Shown here: one piece after another, positions 52,128 through 59,939 of the stretch
How the letters are laid out: every line of letters starts with the position of its first letter
Numbering within the stretch: the stretch's first letter is position 1
Origin: an uncultured Sutterella sp.
GTDB taxonomy: Bacteria > Pseudomonadota > Gammaproteobacteria > Burkholderiales > Burkholderiaceae_F
Reading direction: 5' to 3'
DNA: 64,000 bases
Assembly (NCBI GenBank): GCA_900545275.1
Contig: UQYG01000009.1
Span: 62,001 to 126,000 of the forward strand
Notes under the pieces: model-generated
The model's database searches: none
What the model saw: only the letters and a program-made list of their open reading frames with translations
Told to the model about the DNA's origin: nothing
Position numbers and translations under genes: made by a program

Positions 52128-52148
52128 GCAGAACGCAACGGAAGACTC

Positions 52149-52748
52149 ATGTTTGATTTCGGCTTCAGCGAAATGCTCCTCGTGGGGATCGTCGCGCTCG
52201 TGGTGCTCGGCCCCGAACGCCTGCCCGTCGTGGCGAAAACCGCCGGCGAGTGGGTAGGCAAAGCACAGCGCTTCGTCGCACAGGTCAAGTCCGACATTGA
52301 CCGGGAAACGGAATTGTCGGAACTCAAGAAAATCCAGGAAGAGGCCAGGGCGATCGCTTCCGACGTGAAAGAGAGCGTCGAGAAGGCCGCCACGCAGATC
52401 GAGTCGGACGTCAAGAGTGCGGCCGGCGAAGTCGAGGCCGTCGGTCAGGCGGTGGAGGCGGAAGCCCAAAGCGTGGCCTCTCAGGCAAGCGTCGAAACGA
52501 CTTCAAGCACGGATCTTGCCAACGTGTACGGTTGGGGAACGCCTGATACGACTCCCACGCCTCAGTACACCTGGGAGGAACCCAAACGCTTTGCGAAGCG
52601 TTATCACTCAGGACCGTCGGTGGACGAGCTGGCCGGCGAAATTGAAAAGTTGCGCCGTGAACTCGGCATGCGCGAAGCGCAGATGGGCGGTTCGGGGCGT
52701 CGCTATGCGGCCCGTTCCCGCAGCAGTCGTCCCCGGATCTATCGTTAA
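52149..52748 (+). CDS. tatB: Twin-arginine translocase subunit TatB
   Basis: Substrate receptor with TatC. 199 residues. The N-terminal helix is MFDFGFSEMLLVGIVALVVL, then GPERLPVVAKTAGEWVGKAQ. A long charged, probably coiled region follows and a serine/arginine-rich end (SGRRYAARSRSSRPRIYR). ATG 52149. Confidence 0.95.
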   Translation: MFDFGFSEMLLVGIVALVVLGPERLPVVAKTAGEWVGKAQRFVAQVKSDIDRETELSELKKIQEEARAIASDVKESVEKAATQIESDVKSAAGEVEAVGQAVEAEAQSVASQASVETTSSTDLANVYGWGTPDTTPTPQYTWEEPKRFAKRYHSGPSVDELAGEIEKLRRELGMREAQMGGSGRRYAARSRSSRPRIYR

Positions 52749-52760
52749 TCACCAAACATC

Positions 52761-53561
52761 ATGGCTACTCAAACCACTCCCGAACTGGAAGCGCCCGACG
52801 ATCCCGCCAACGAACAGCCGCTCGTGAGCCATCTCGTGGAATTGCGCAACCGCATGGTGCGGGCCTCGCTGGCCGTGCTCGTGGTGTTCGCGTGCTTGTC
52901 CCCCTTCATGAAGCAGATCTTCGACTTTTTGAGCCAACCGCTCATGGTCGCTCTGCCGCAGGGGGTCAAACTGCTCGCCACCGGCGTTGTGGCGCCCTTC
53001 ATGGTGCCGCTCAAGGTGACGCTCTTCGTGGCGTTTCTGATCGCTCTGCCCTACGTGCTCTACCAGATGTGGGCCTATATCGCGCCAGCGCTCTACCGGC
53101 GTGAGAAGCGGCTTGCGCTCCCGATTCTCGTGAGCTCGATCTGCATGTTTGCGCTCGGCATGGCGTACTGCTACTTCATTGTCTTCCGCATGGTCTTTCA
53201 GTTCATCGCCGGGTTCTCGCCCGATTCCGTGAACTTTGCGCCGGACATCGATTCGTACTTCAGCTTTGTTCTGACGATGTTCGTGGCCTTCGGTCTGACG
53301 TTTGAAGTGCCGATTGTCGTCGTGGTTCTCAATCGCGTAGGATTCGCCTCCTACGAAAAACTCGTGCAGGTGCGTCCCTTCGTGATCGTGGGCGCCTTCG
53401 TTCTCGCGGCCATCTTTACGCCGCCCGATGTCCTCTCGCAGCTTCTTCTCGCGTTGCCTCTCGTGCTCCTCTTCCAGGTGGGCATCTGGCTCGTGCGCTT
53501 CTTCGGCAAGTCACAGGAAGACATCGACGAGATGAAGGAAAAGGAAGATCCCGAAGAATAA
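52761..53561 (+). CDS. tatC: Twin-arginine translocase subunit TatC
   Basis: Polytopic core that recognises twin-arginine signals. 266 residues, six helices. The N-terminal SHLVELRNRM contains the conserved glutamate. FVAFGLTFEVPIVVVVLNRV is the helix 4 region with the conserved FE. ATG 52761, 12 bases after tatB. Confidence 0.96.
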   Translation: MATQTTPELEAPDDPANEQPLVSHLVELRNRMVRASLAVLVVFACLSPFMKQIFDFLSQPLMVALPQGVKLLATGVVAPFMVPLKVTLFVAFLIALPYVLYQMWAYIAPALYRREKRLALPILVSSICMFALGMAYCYFIVFRMVFQFIAGFSPDSVNFAPDIDSYFSFVLTMFVAFGLTFEVPIVVVVLNRVGFASYEKLVQVRPFVIVGAFVLAAIFTPPDVLSQLLLALPLVLLFQVGIWLVRFFGKSQEDIDEMKEKEDPEE

Positions 53562-53583
53562 CAGGGAAACTCCCTGAACAAGG

Positions 53584-53617
53584 CCCCGGCAAAGTCAGAA
53601 CGGCTTTCCGGGGTTTT
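53584..53617 (+). terminator. tatABC terminator
   Basis: CCCCGGCAAAG (53584-53594) with CTTTCCGGGG (53604-53613; one bulge), then TTTTCG. It lies between tatC and the converging protease gene. Confidence 0.8.
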
Positions 53618-53630
53618 CGTCATTTTGCGT

Positions 53631-54761
53631 TCAGGACTCGGAGGAACTCTCGTCCGAGAGAAACTCTTCTCGCTCGAGCGAGTCGGAGGGACGGCGAGAG
53701 ACGACGAGCGGCAGGTCGATCGTCTGACGGCCGCGAAGGACGGAGAGCGTCACCGTGTCGCCGGGGCGCATGCGCGCGATTCGCTGCAGAAGACGGTGTG
53801 CCGTCAGGACGGCTTCGCCGTCGATGGCAAGCACGATGTCGAAGGGGCGCAGTCCCGCCCGCTCGGCGGGACTGTCTGCGAGCACGCGCTTCACCATGAC
53901 GCCGTCCTGACGCGCAAGGCCGAGGTCCTGCGCCAATTCAGGGGTAAGTTGACGGGGGATGAAGCCGAAATACCCTCGTACCACTTCGCTGCCCGCCTTG
54001 AGACTCGGCAAAACGTTTTGTATGAGCGATGTGGGAATGGCAAAGCCGATGCCGACGAAGCCTTCAGAAAAGTCGGGGGCGAAAATGGCGCTGTTGATTC
54101 CGATGAGTTCACCTTCTGTGTTGACGAGCGCTCCGCCCGAATTGCCCAGATTGATCGCCGCGTCGGTTTGAATGAAATCCTCGTAGATGTTGAGCCCGAG
54201 GCCGTGACGTCCGAGAGCGGAAATGATGCCCGACGTGACGGTTTGTCCCACGCCAAAGGGGTTTCCGATGGCGAGGACCGCCTGCCCGACCTCAAGTTTC
54301 GCGTCCTGTGCCAAACGAATTGGCGTGAGTGCTCCCTTGGGGGCGGTTACGCGCAAAAGAGCCAGGTCCGTTTCCGGATCTGTCCCTACGAGGCGCGCCT
54401 CCCAGTGTCTTTCGGTGCCGGAGGTTGTCACGAGGAGATCCTTGATGCCTTCGACGACATGGTGATTGGTGAGCACGAATCCCTCTTCGTCCAGAACGAC
54501 GCCGCTTCCGAGCGGCTGCACGTTGAGTTCCGGTGCGTCGTGCCAGTCCGAACCGATTTCAACGCCGCTCTCGGGACGCAGCGTACGCCGAGCCAGAACG
54601 GTCACGACGGCGGGCGAAGCCCGTCGGACGGCCACGGTGAGGTCGGACGTGGCGGTAGCCGCAGGCTCGGGAGGGTTCGAAGGCAACCCTTGGAAGACGA
54701 GGAAGAGGGCGAGACCGACGGTGACGGTCTGGGCGAAGAGTAACCAGAGACGACGAATCAT
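53631..54761 (-). CDS. HtrA-family serine protease with one PDZ domain (DegS/DegQ-like)
   Basis: Periplasmic quality-control protease. 376 residues. N-terminal membrane anchor or signal at about 5-24. Catalytic triad His101 (TNHHVVEG), Asp132 (TDLALL) and Ser208 (LGNSGGAL). A single PDZ domain at about 255-360 contains SPAERAGLRPFDIVLAIDG, so it resembles DegS more than DegP. The C-terminal tail is acidic and serine-rich. ATG 54761 fits the signal sequence, though the ribosome site is poor. It converges with tatC and diverges from the NIF3 gene. Confidence 0.92.
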   Translation of the reverse strand: MIRRLWLLFAQTVTVGLALFLVFQGLPSNPPEPAATATSDLTVAVRRASPAVVTVLARRTLRPESGVEIGSDWHDAPELNVQPLGSGVVLDEEGFVLTNHHVVEGIKDLLVTTSGTERHWEARLVGTDPETDLALLRVTAPKGALTPIRLAQDAKLEVGQAVLAIGNPFGVGQTVTSGIISALGRHGLGLNIYEDFIQTDAAINLGNSGGALVNTEGELIGINSAIFAPDFSEGFVGIGFAIPTSLIQNVLPSLKAGSEVVRGYFGFIPRQLTPELAQDLGLARQDGVMVKRVLADSPAERAGLRPFDIVLAIDGEAVLTAHRLLQRIARMRPGDTVTLSVLRGRQTIDLPLVVSRRPSDSLEREEFLSDESSSES

Positions 54762-54862
54762 GGCGGTGGAGGAATGCAAAGTCCTGCCATTGTACAAACT
54801 CAACCGAAAAGAGAGAACGAAAGTCGCGTAGACTGTTCCCATGTCAATGCCAAGGAGGTGCC

Positions 54863-55615
54863 ATGGAGCGCAGTGAATTGCTTTCCCATTTGGATGAATT
54901 TCTTCAGGCGGGTGCGTTTCGGGATTACGCTCCCAACGGCCTGCAGGTGGAGGGACGAGCCGAGATCCGCAGGGTTCTTCTCGGGGTGAGTGCTTCGCGT
55001 TCTCTTGTCGAAGAAGCCGTATCGCAGAAGGTTGACGCAATTCTCGTGCACCACGGTTGGTTTTGGCGCGGAGAACCCGCTCCCGTCGTCGGAATGAAGC
55101 GCGACCGCCTTGCGCCTCTCCTTGCAAACGACATTAATCTGATTGCCTACCACCTGCCGCTCGACGCGCACCCTACGGTGGGAAACAACGCCGAGCTCGG
55201 GCGTCTTCTCGGTCTCTCGGTCACGCAACGTGCGGGAGAGTACGAACTTCTCTATCTGGGCGTGCCGGCGCAGGGGGAAATGAGCGTCGCCACCTTCGCA
55301 GAACGTGTCGAGTCCGTACTCGGTCGGCGTCCCCTCGTTCTCGGACCGACTGAACGACCGGTGCGCCGCGTGGCGTGGTGCTCGGGCGCCGCGCAGGACG
55401 AAATCACGCTGGCGGCCTCCCTCGGGGTCGACCTCTATCTTTCGGGGGAGGTGAGCGAAAGAACCACTTACGAGGCCGAGGAACTCGGTGTCACCTATCT
55501 AGCGGCAGGTCATCACGCCACCGAGCAGTTCGGCGTCCGAGCGCTCGGGCGTCATCTTGCCGAACGTTGGCCGGAACTCGACCTCCGATTCTTCGATACG
55601 AAGAATCCCGTGTGA
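54863..55615 (+). CDS. NIF3-family dinuclear metal-binding protein (YbgI-like)
   Basis: 250 residues. Metal ligands of the family are visible: HHG at His63-His64, PLDAH with Asp101 and His103, and AGHHATEQFG with His218 and Glu221. The molecular role is not settled; some members are annotated as GTP cyclohydrolase type I on weak grounds. ATG 54863 has a perfect AAGGAGGTG ribosome site. In Burkholderia-type genomes petABC follows; here sspA comes next after 100 bases. Confidence 0.9.
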   Translation: MERSELLSHLDEFLQAGAFRDYAPNGLQVEGRAEIRRVLLGVSASRSLVEEAVSQKVDAILVHHGWFWRGEPAPVVGMKRDRLAPLLANDINLIAYHLPLDAHPTVGNNAELGRLLGLSVTQRAGEYELLYLGVPAQGEMSVATFAERVESVLGRRPLVLGPTERPVRRVAWCSGAAQDEITLAASLGVDLYLSGEVSERTTYEAEELGVTYLAAGHHATEQFGVRALGRHLAERWPELDLRFFDTKNPV

Positions 55616-55641
55616 GGGGAGTGGGATCTTGGATCGACTTT

Positions 55642-55650
55642 TGATAAAAT
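55642..55650 (+). promoter_or_regulatory. Candidate extended -10 promoter of sspA
   Basis: TGATAAAAT fits the extended -10 form (TG-N-TAAAAT) 66 bases before sspA, inside an AT-rich patch. The -35 region (TGGGAT) is weak. Confidence 0.5.
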
Positions 55651-55715
55651 AAAAAATTCCACGCGTTCCGGGTCGGATGGCGCGTGTACGTACGAAACAT
55701 TGAGGAACCGCATTC

Positions 55716-56324
55716 ATGATAATGCTCTATTCGGGCATGACTTGCCCCTTCTCGCACAGCACCCGCATCGTTTTGCAGGAAAAAGGGTGTGAATTCGAAA
55801 TCACCGACGTCGACATGTATCAGCCGATCGACGTGAAGGTCAGTGCGTTGAGCCCGTATGGAGAAGTTCCGATCCTGCAGGATCGCGATCTGGTTCTCTT
55901 CAACGCCCGCGTCATCAACGAATACCTCGACGAACGCTTCCCGCATCCGCAGCTGATGCCGGCGGATCCGACGAACCGCGCCCGCGCCCGTCTCTTCCTC
56001 TATCTTTTCGAACGGGAAATCTTCACGCACGTGCGCACGCTCGAAGCGGTCGATCTGCCCGAATCGGAATACGAGAAGGCTCGCAACACCCTGCGTGACC
56101 AACTCACGCTCATCGCCTTGCGTCTCAACACGTCGAAGTACATGATGGGCGACGAATACTCGCTTCTGGACATCAGCATGGCGCCGGTGCTCTGGCGTCT
56201 CTCTCACTGGGGCATCGAGATGCCGCGTTCCGCCGCGCCGATCATGACGTACGGCGAACGTCTCTTTGCCCGCCCGGCCTTCATCGAGTCCATGACGCCC
56301 AACGAACGCGTGATGCGCCGCTGA
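55716..56324 (+). CDS. sspA: Stringent starvation protein A
   Basis: Glutathione-transferase-like protein that binds RNA polymerase and alters promoter choice under stress in other proteobacteria. 202 residues. GST N-domain with YSGMTCPFSHSTRIVLQEKG, C-domain with MMGDEYSLLDISMAPVLWRL; the PHP-type residues of the RNA polymerase surface appear as FPHPQLMP. ATG 55716 with AGGAA upstream. Confidence 0.93.
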   Translation: MIMLYSGMTCPFSHSTRIVLQEKGCEFEITDVDMYQPIDVKVSALSPYGEVPILQDRDLVLFNARVINEYLDERFPHPQLMPADPTNRARARLFLYLFEREIFTHVRTLEAVDLPESEYEKARNTLRDQLTLIALRLNTSKYMMGDEYSLLDISMAPVLWRLSHWGIEMPRSAAPIMTYGERLFARPAFIESMTPNERVMRR

Positions 56325-56350
56325 TCGACGGACGACGAAGCGACAATGAA

Positions 56351-56386
56351 AAAACCGGCGCGCTTATTCGAGGCGCCGGTTTTTTC
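56351..56386 (+). terminator. Terminator between sspA and sspB
   Basis: AAAACCGGCGC (56351-56361) pairs with GCGCCGGTTTT (56373-56383), then more T. Only 15-20 bases remain before sspB, so sspB must rely on read-through. Confidence 0.88.
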
Positions 56387-56401
56387 TTCGGGAGAAAAGC
56401 C

Positions 56402-56794
56402 GTGAAGCAAAACGAACTGAAGCCCTATTTGATCCGAGCCGTTCTCGAGCTCTGCGTCGACCGCGGCCTGACGCCCTACATGGTGGTCGCCGTGAATGAT
56501 GAGTGCCGCGTTCCCAATGAATTCGTTCGGGACGGCATGATCGTCTTCGACATTTCTGCCGAAGCCACGAACCGCTTCGAGGTGACCGACGAGAAGGTTT
56601 CCTTCCAGGCCCGCTTCGGAGAGGACAACCGCATTGTCGACATATACGTTCCCATGGAGACGATCGTCTTCGTCTTCCCGATGGAGCGTCAGGACCTCGG
56701 ACTGCAGTTCGACGTCGCTCCCGAAGAAAAGCCGAAAAAACAGGAAGCAAAGGAGGCGCCGATGACGCCTCGTCGTCCTACGCGTTTGAAGTAA
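56402..56794 (+). CDS. sspB: ClpXP adaptor SspB
   Basis: Tethers ssrA-tagged proteins to ClpX. 130 residues. Globular domain 1-110 with KPYLIRAVLELCVDRGLTPY. A charged linker leads to a short C-terminal PTRLK that should be the ClpX-docking tail. GTG start 56402 with GGGAG 7 bases upstream. The ribosome site lies immediately after the upstream terminator. Confidence 0.93.
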   Translation: MKQNELKPYLIRAVLELCVDRGLTPYMVVAVNDECRVPNEFVRDGMIVFDISAEATNRFEVTDEKVSFQARFGEDNRIVDIYVPMETIVFVFPMERQDLGLQFDVAPEEKPKKQEAKEAPMTPRRPTRLK

Positions 56795-56828
56795 TGATTT
56801 TGATCTGGTAAAATCAAAAACTTCCCTC

Positions 56829-56904
56829 GCCTCTTTAGCTCAGTTGGTAGAGCAACTGATTTGTAATCAGTAGGTCGTCTGTTCGAGCCAGACAAGGGGC
56901 ACCA
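56829..56904 (+). tRNA. tRNA-Thr (anticodon TGT)
   Basis: Acceptor GCCTCTT (56829-56835) pairs with AAGGGGC (56894-56900) using one G-U, then ACCA. Anticodon arm ACTGA/TCAGT encloses TTTGTAA with TGT at 56862-56864. Second threonine tRNA in the window. Confidence 0.95.
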
Positions 56905-56912
56905 GACACCCG

Positions 56913-56945
56913 ACCCGTACCGTTTACCTCGGTGCGGGTTTTTTG
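56913..56945 (+). terminator. tRNA-Thr(TGT) terminator
   Basis: ACCCGTACCG (56913-56922) with CGGTGCGGGT (56930-56939), then TTTTTG. Confidence 0.85.
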
Positions 56946-57044
56946 TTTTCTGCCGCCCGAACAGGGGGTGGGACAAACATGGCACAAGAGTGTACAGTAC
57001 GTCCTGCACCCAACGAATGGCGACGAAAAAAAAAAGGAGGCTTC

Positions 57045-57956
57045 ATGGCGAGGGGGCGTTGGAATCAAACGGGGCCAGCGACGGCGATCGGTCTGCTTGC
57101 GCCCGTCTGCTGGGGGATGTCGGTGAGTCTCGTGCGGGGGATCGCCGAGAATTTCGGCATGGCTCAGGGGCAGTTCTTCCTTTATCTGATCGCGGCAGTG
57201 TCGCTCTACTTCACGGTCGGGCTACCAAACTTCCGCACGATGAACCGAAAGTATCTCTTCATCGGCATTCCCACCGCCGTGGCGAGCGGTCTCACCTTCG
57301 TACTCGCGATCTTCACTTCCGACGGAGGTGCCCAGACGCTCGAAGTCGGGATGGTGAATTACCTCTGGCCCTCCCTTACGATTCTCTTTGCGGTGCTATT
57401 CAACGGCGTCAGGGGGCGTTGGTGGCTCTGGCTGGGCGTGGTCGTGGCGCTCTACGGCATCCTTCGCATTCTAGGCGGTGACGAGGGGCTCTCCTGGAGC
57501 GGTTTTTGCGAGCGTTTCGCGCACAATCCGATCAGCTACATCCTCGCGCTCGGCGCTGCGCTCACCTGGGCGGGCTTCTCGAGCATGACCCGCGCCTGGG
57601 GGGCGGGGCACAATCCGAGCACGGCGCTCTTTATGATCGACACGACGATCTACGGCCTCTTCTGGTTTTTCGGCTTCGGTGCCTCCTCCGCGACGCCCGA
57701 TTGGCGAGGGATCGTGAGCGTCGTCGTGGGTGGCATCGTGATGGGAAGCGCCTACGCCTGTTGGGCGCACGGCATGCAGCGCGGGAACATCACCCTGCTT
57801 GCGACGGCTTCCTACTTTACGCCGGCGCTTTCCTGCCTTTTCGGTGTCTTCTGGCTCGGCGCCGAACTTACAGCCTCCTTCTGGGCGGGGGTGGCGCTCG
57901 TCATCTCCGGCTCCATTCTCTGTTGGAGCGCGACGAGCCGGCGTTTCAACCGCTGA
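57045..57956 (+). CDS. EamA/DMT-family exporter, YddG-like
   Basis: Inner-membrane transporter with about ten helices, 303 residues. Similar in layout to YddG, an exporter of aromatic amino acids and related compounds: N-terminal GLLAPVCWGMSVSLVRGIAE, then VNYLWPSLTILFAVLFNGVR, and a second repeat with ALTWAGFSSMTRAWG. Substrate is inference. ATG 57045 has AAGGAGG 4 bases upstream, directly after a run of ten A (57026-57035). GGGACA-17-TACAGT about 57 bases before the start could be its promoter. Its last 11 bases overlap the converging prmC. Confidence 0.85.
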   Translation: MARGRWNQTGPATAIGLLAPVCWGMSVSLVRGIAENFGMAQGQFFLYLIAAVSLYFTVGLPNFRTMNRKYLFIGIPTAVASGLTFVLAIFTSDGGAQTLEVGMVNYLWPSLTILFAVLFNGVRGRWWLWLGVVVALYGILRILGGDEGLSWSGFCERFAHNPISYILALGAALTWAGFSSMTRAWGAGHNPSTALFMIDTTIYGLFWFFGFGASSATPDWRGIVSVVVGGIVMGSAYACWAHGMQRGNITLLATASYFTPALSCLFGVFWLGAELTASFWAGVALVISGSILCWSATSRRFNR

Positions 57957-58773
57957 AGTGTCCGACCGTTCCGAGCGTGACCCGGTCGTTTCCGCCGAAG
58001 TCCTTCACCGTTCGCACGGCGGAGAAGCCCGCGTGTTGGAGCAGATTGCGGCAGGCTTCTCCCTGATCGTAGCCGTGCTCCAGAAGGAGCCAGCCGCCCG
58101 AGCGCAGATGCGCGGGCGCGCCGAGCGCGATGACGGCGAGCGCGCTCATGCCGTCCCCTTCGTCGGTGAGGGCCGACCGGGGCTCGAACGTGAGGTTCGC
58201 AAGATGTTCGTCGTCGGCGCGGATATAGGGGGGATTGCTCACGATGAGGTCGAACCGTTCCTCTTCGCCGACCGCTTCCCACCAGGCGCCGTGACGAAAA
58301 GCCACTTTGGCTTGGAGTTTTACCGCATTATGTTCGGCCGTAAGCAACGCCTCCCTCGAGACGTCGGTTGCCACGACTTCGGAACTTTTCATTTCCAAGG
58401 CGAGCGTGACGGCGAGGCATCCGCTTCCCGTGCCGAGGTCGAGCACGCGCGGCGCTTCGTCGAAGAGTTCGAGCGCCGTATCGACGAGCACTTCCGTGTC
58501 TGGTCGGGGAATCAGAACAGAGGGATTTACTTCGAAGAAGCGCCCGTAAAAATCCTGTTCTCCCGTAATGTAGGGGACGGGCGTTCCGCTTTTGCGCATG
58601 ACGACGTAGAGACGAAACTTCTCGACTGCCTCTTCGTCGGGGACGTCCCGGTCGTGGGCGATGAGAAATTCGCGGCGCACGCCGAGTGCATGCGCAAGCA
58701 ACACCATGGTTTCGAACCGACCGATCTGTTCGGTTCCCTCTTGGATCAACGTGCGGATGTCGGGGCGGGTCAT
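57946..58773 (-). CDS. prmC: Release factor glutamine methyltransferase PrmC
   Basis: Methylates the GGQ glutamine of RF1 and RF2. 275 residues. N-terminal helical domain, SAM motif VLDLGTGSGCL at about 110-120, and catalytic NPPY at 180-183. ATG 58773, 14 bases after the prfA stop. Part of hemA-prfA-prmC as in E. coli. Confidence 0.95.
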   Translation of the reverse strand: MTRPDIRTLIQEGTEQIGRFETMVLLAHALGVRREFLIAHDRDVPDEEAVEKFRLYVVMRKSGTPVPYITGEQDFYGRFFEVNPSVLIPRPDTEVLVDTALELFDEAPRVLDLGTGSGCLAVTLALEMKSSEVVATDVSREALLTAEHNAVKLQAKVAFRHGAWWEAVGEEERFDLIVSNPPYIRADDEHLANLTFEPRSALTDEGDGMSALAVIALGAPAHLRSGGWLLLEHGYDQGEACRNLLQHAGFSAVRTVKDFGGNDRVTLGTVGHFSG

Positions 58774-58787
58774 GAAAAGGTCTCGCT

Positions 58788-59861
58788 TCAGAGAGAGGAT
58801 GCCAACAGGGACGCCTGATGCTCCATGGTCAGAGCGGAGATCAGCTCGTCGAGGTCACCGTCGAGCACGGCATCGAGACGGTAGAGCGTCAGATTGATGC
58901 GATGGTCGGTGACGCGGCCCTGCGGGAAATTGTAGGTCCGAATGCGCTCGGAGCGGTCCCCTGAACCGACGAGCGATTTTCTCTCGCTCGCCTCCTTGGC
59001 TTTCTGCTCAGCCTCTCGCATGGCATAGAGACGTGCGGCGAGCACGGCCATGGCGCGCGCCTTGTTCTGTGTTTGCGAACGTTCGTCCTGACATTCCACG
59101 GTGAGTCCCGTAGGAAGGTGCGTGATGCGTACGGCTGAATCGGTCTTCTGTACGTGTTGGCCTCCGGCGCCCGAGGCGCGGAAGACGTCGATGCGAAGAT
59201 CCTTGGGGGAGAGATCCGCCACTTTGACGGCATCGAGCTCCGGCAGGACGGCGACCGTGGCGGCCGACGTGTGAATGCGGCCCTGAGATTCGGTGACGGG
59301 CACCCGTTGCACGCGGTGCACGCCCGATTCGAACTTGAGGGCGGAGTAAGCCGCCCGTCCGATGATGCGGACGATGACTTCACGGTAGCCGCCGAGGTCG
59401 CTCGGGTTTTCCGAAACGATTTCGGTTTTCCAACCCCGATTTTCCGCGTAGCGAAGATACATGCGCAGGAGATCACCCGCAAAAAGAGCGGATTCGTCGC
59501 CGCCCGTGCCGGCCCGGATTTCGAGGAAGAGGTTCTTTTCGTCGTTCGGATCCTTGGGGAGGAGGGCGATTTCTAGGTCTCGCTCGACGGTCTCCATGCG
59601 GCTTTTGGCTGCATGGATTTCCTCTTCGGCGTACGCCTGCCACTCGGGATCGTTCCGCAGCGCTTCAGCGGTTTCGAGATCCTTTTGCACGTTCTCATAA
59701 GCTTGACCGAGCGTAACGACCGGCTCGATGTCGGAGCGCTCCTTGGTGAGGTCGCGCAGTCGATTCGTGTCGTTGGCAACGTCGGGCGCCGCGAGCATAC
59801 GGTCGATTTCCTCGAGACGGAGGGTCAGGGTGACGAGTTTCGATCGCAATCTTTCATTCAT
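58788..59861 (-). CDS. prfA: Peptide chain release factor 1
   Basis: Terminates at UAA and UAG. 357 residues (E. coli 360). Peptide anticodon Pro188-Val-Thr190 (PxT form marks RF1 rather than RF2) and GGQ at 233-235 in GAGGQHVQKTDSAV. ATG 59861. prmC, which modifies its GGQ, is next. Confidence 0.97.
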   Translation of the reverse strand: MNERLRSKLVTLTLRLEEIDRMLAAPDVANDTNRLRDLTKERSDIEPVVTLGQAYENVQKDLETAEALRNDPEWQAYAEEEIHAAKSRMETVERDLEIALLPKDPNDEKNLFLEIRAGTGGDESALFAGDLLRMYLRYAENRGWKTEIVSENPSDLGGYREVIVRIIGRAAYSALKFESGVHRVQRVPVTESQGRIHTSAATVAVLPELDAVKVADLSPKDLRIDVFRASGAGGQHVQKTDSAVRITHLPTGLTVECQDERSQTQNKARAMAVLAARLYAMREAEQKAKEASERKSLVGSGDRSERIRTYNFPQGRVTDHRINLTLYRLDAVLDGDLDELISALTMEHQASLLASSL

Positions 59862-59894
59862 GGCAAGGCGGCGCAGGAGAAAAAAACGAGGATA

Positions 59895-59921
59895 GCAAAA
59901 GGCCGCAACGCGTGCGGCCTT
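59895..59921 (-). terminator. Weak terminator between hemA and prfA
   Basis: AAGGCCGCA (59899-59907) with TGCGGCCTT (59913-59921); four Ts follow on the minus strand. It probably reduces rather than stops read-through into prfA. Confidence 0.65.
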
Positions 59922-59939
59922 CTTCGAAATGTCGTCGGA

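Noticed and set aside
53625..54743. A 372-codon plus-strand frame after tatC
   Set aside because: Antisense to the HtrA-family protease, whose catalytic triad is complete.
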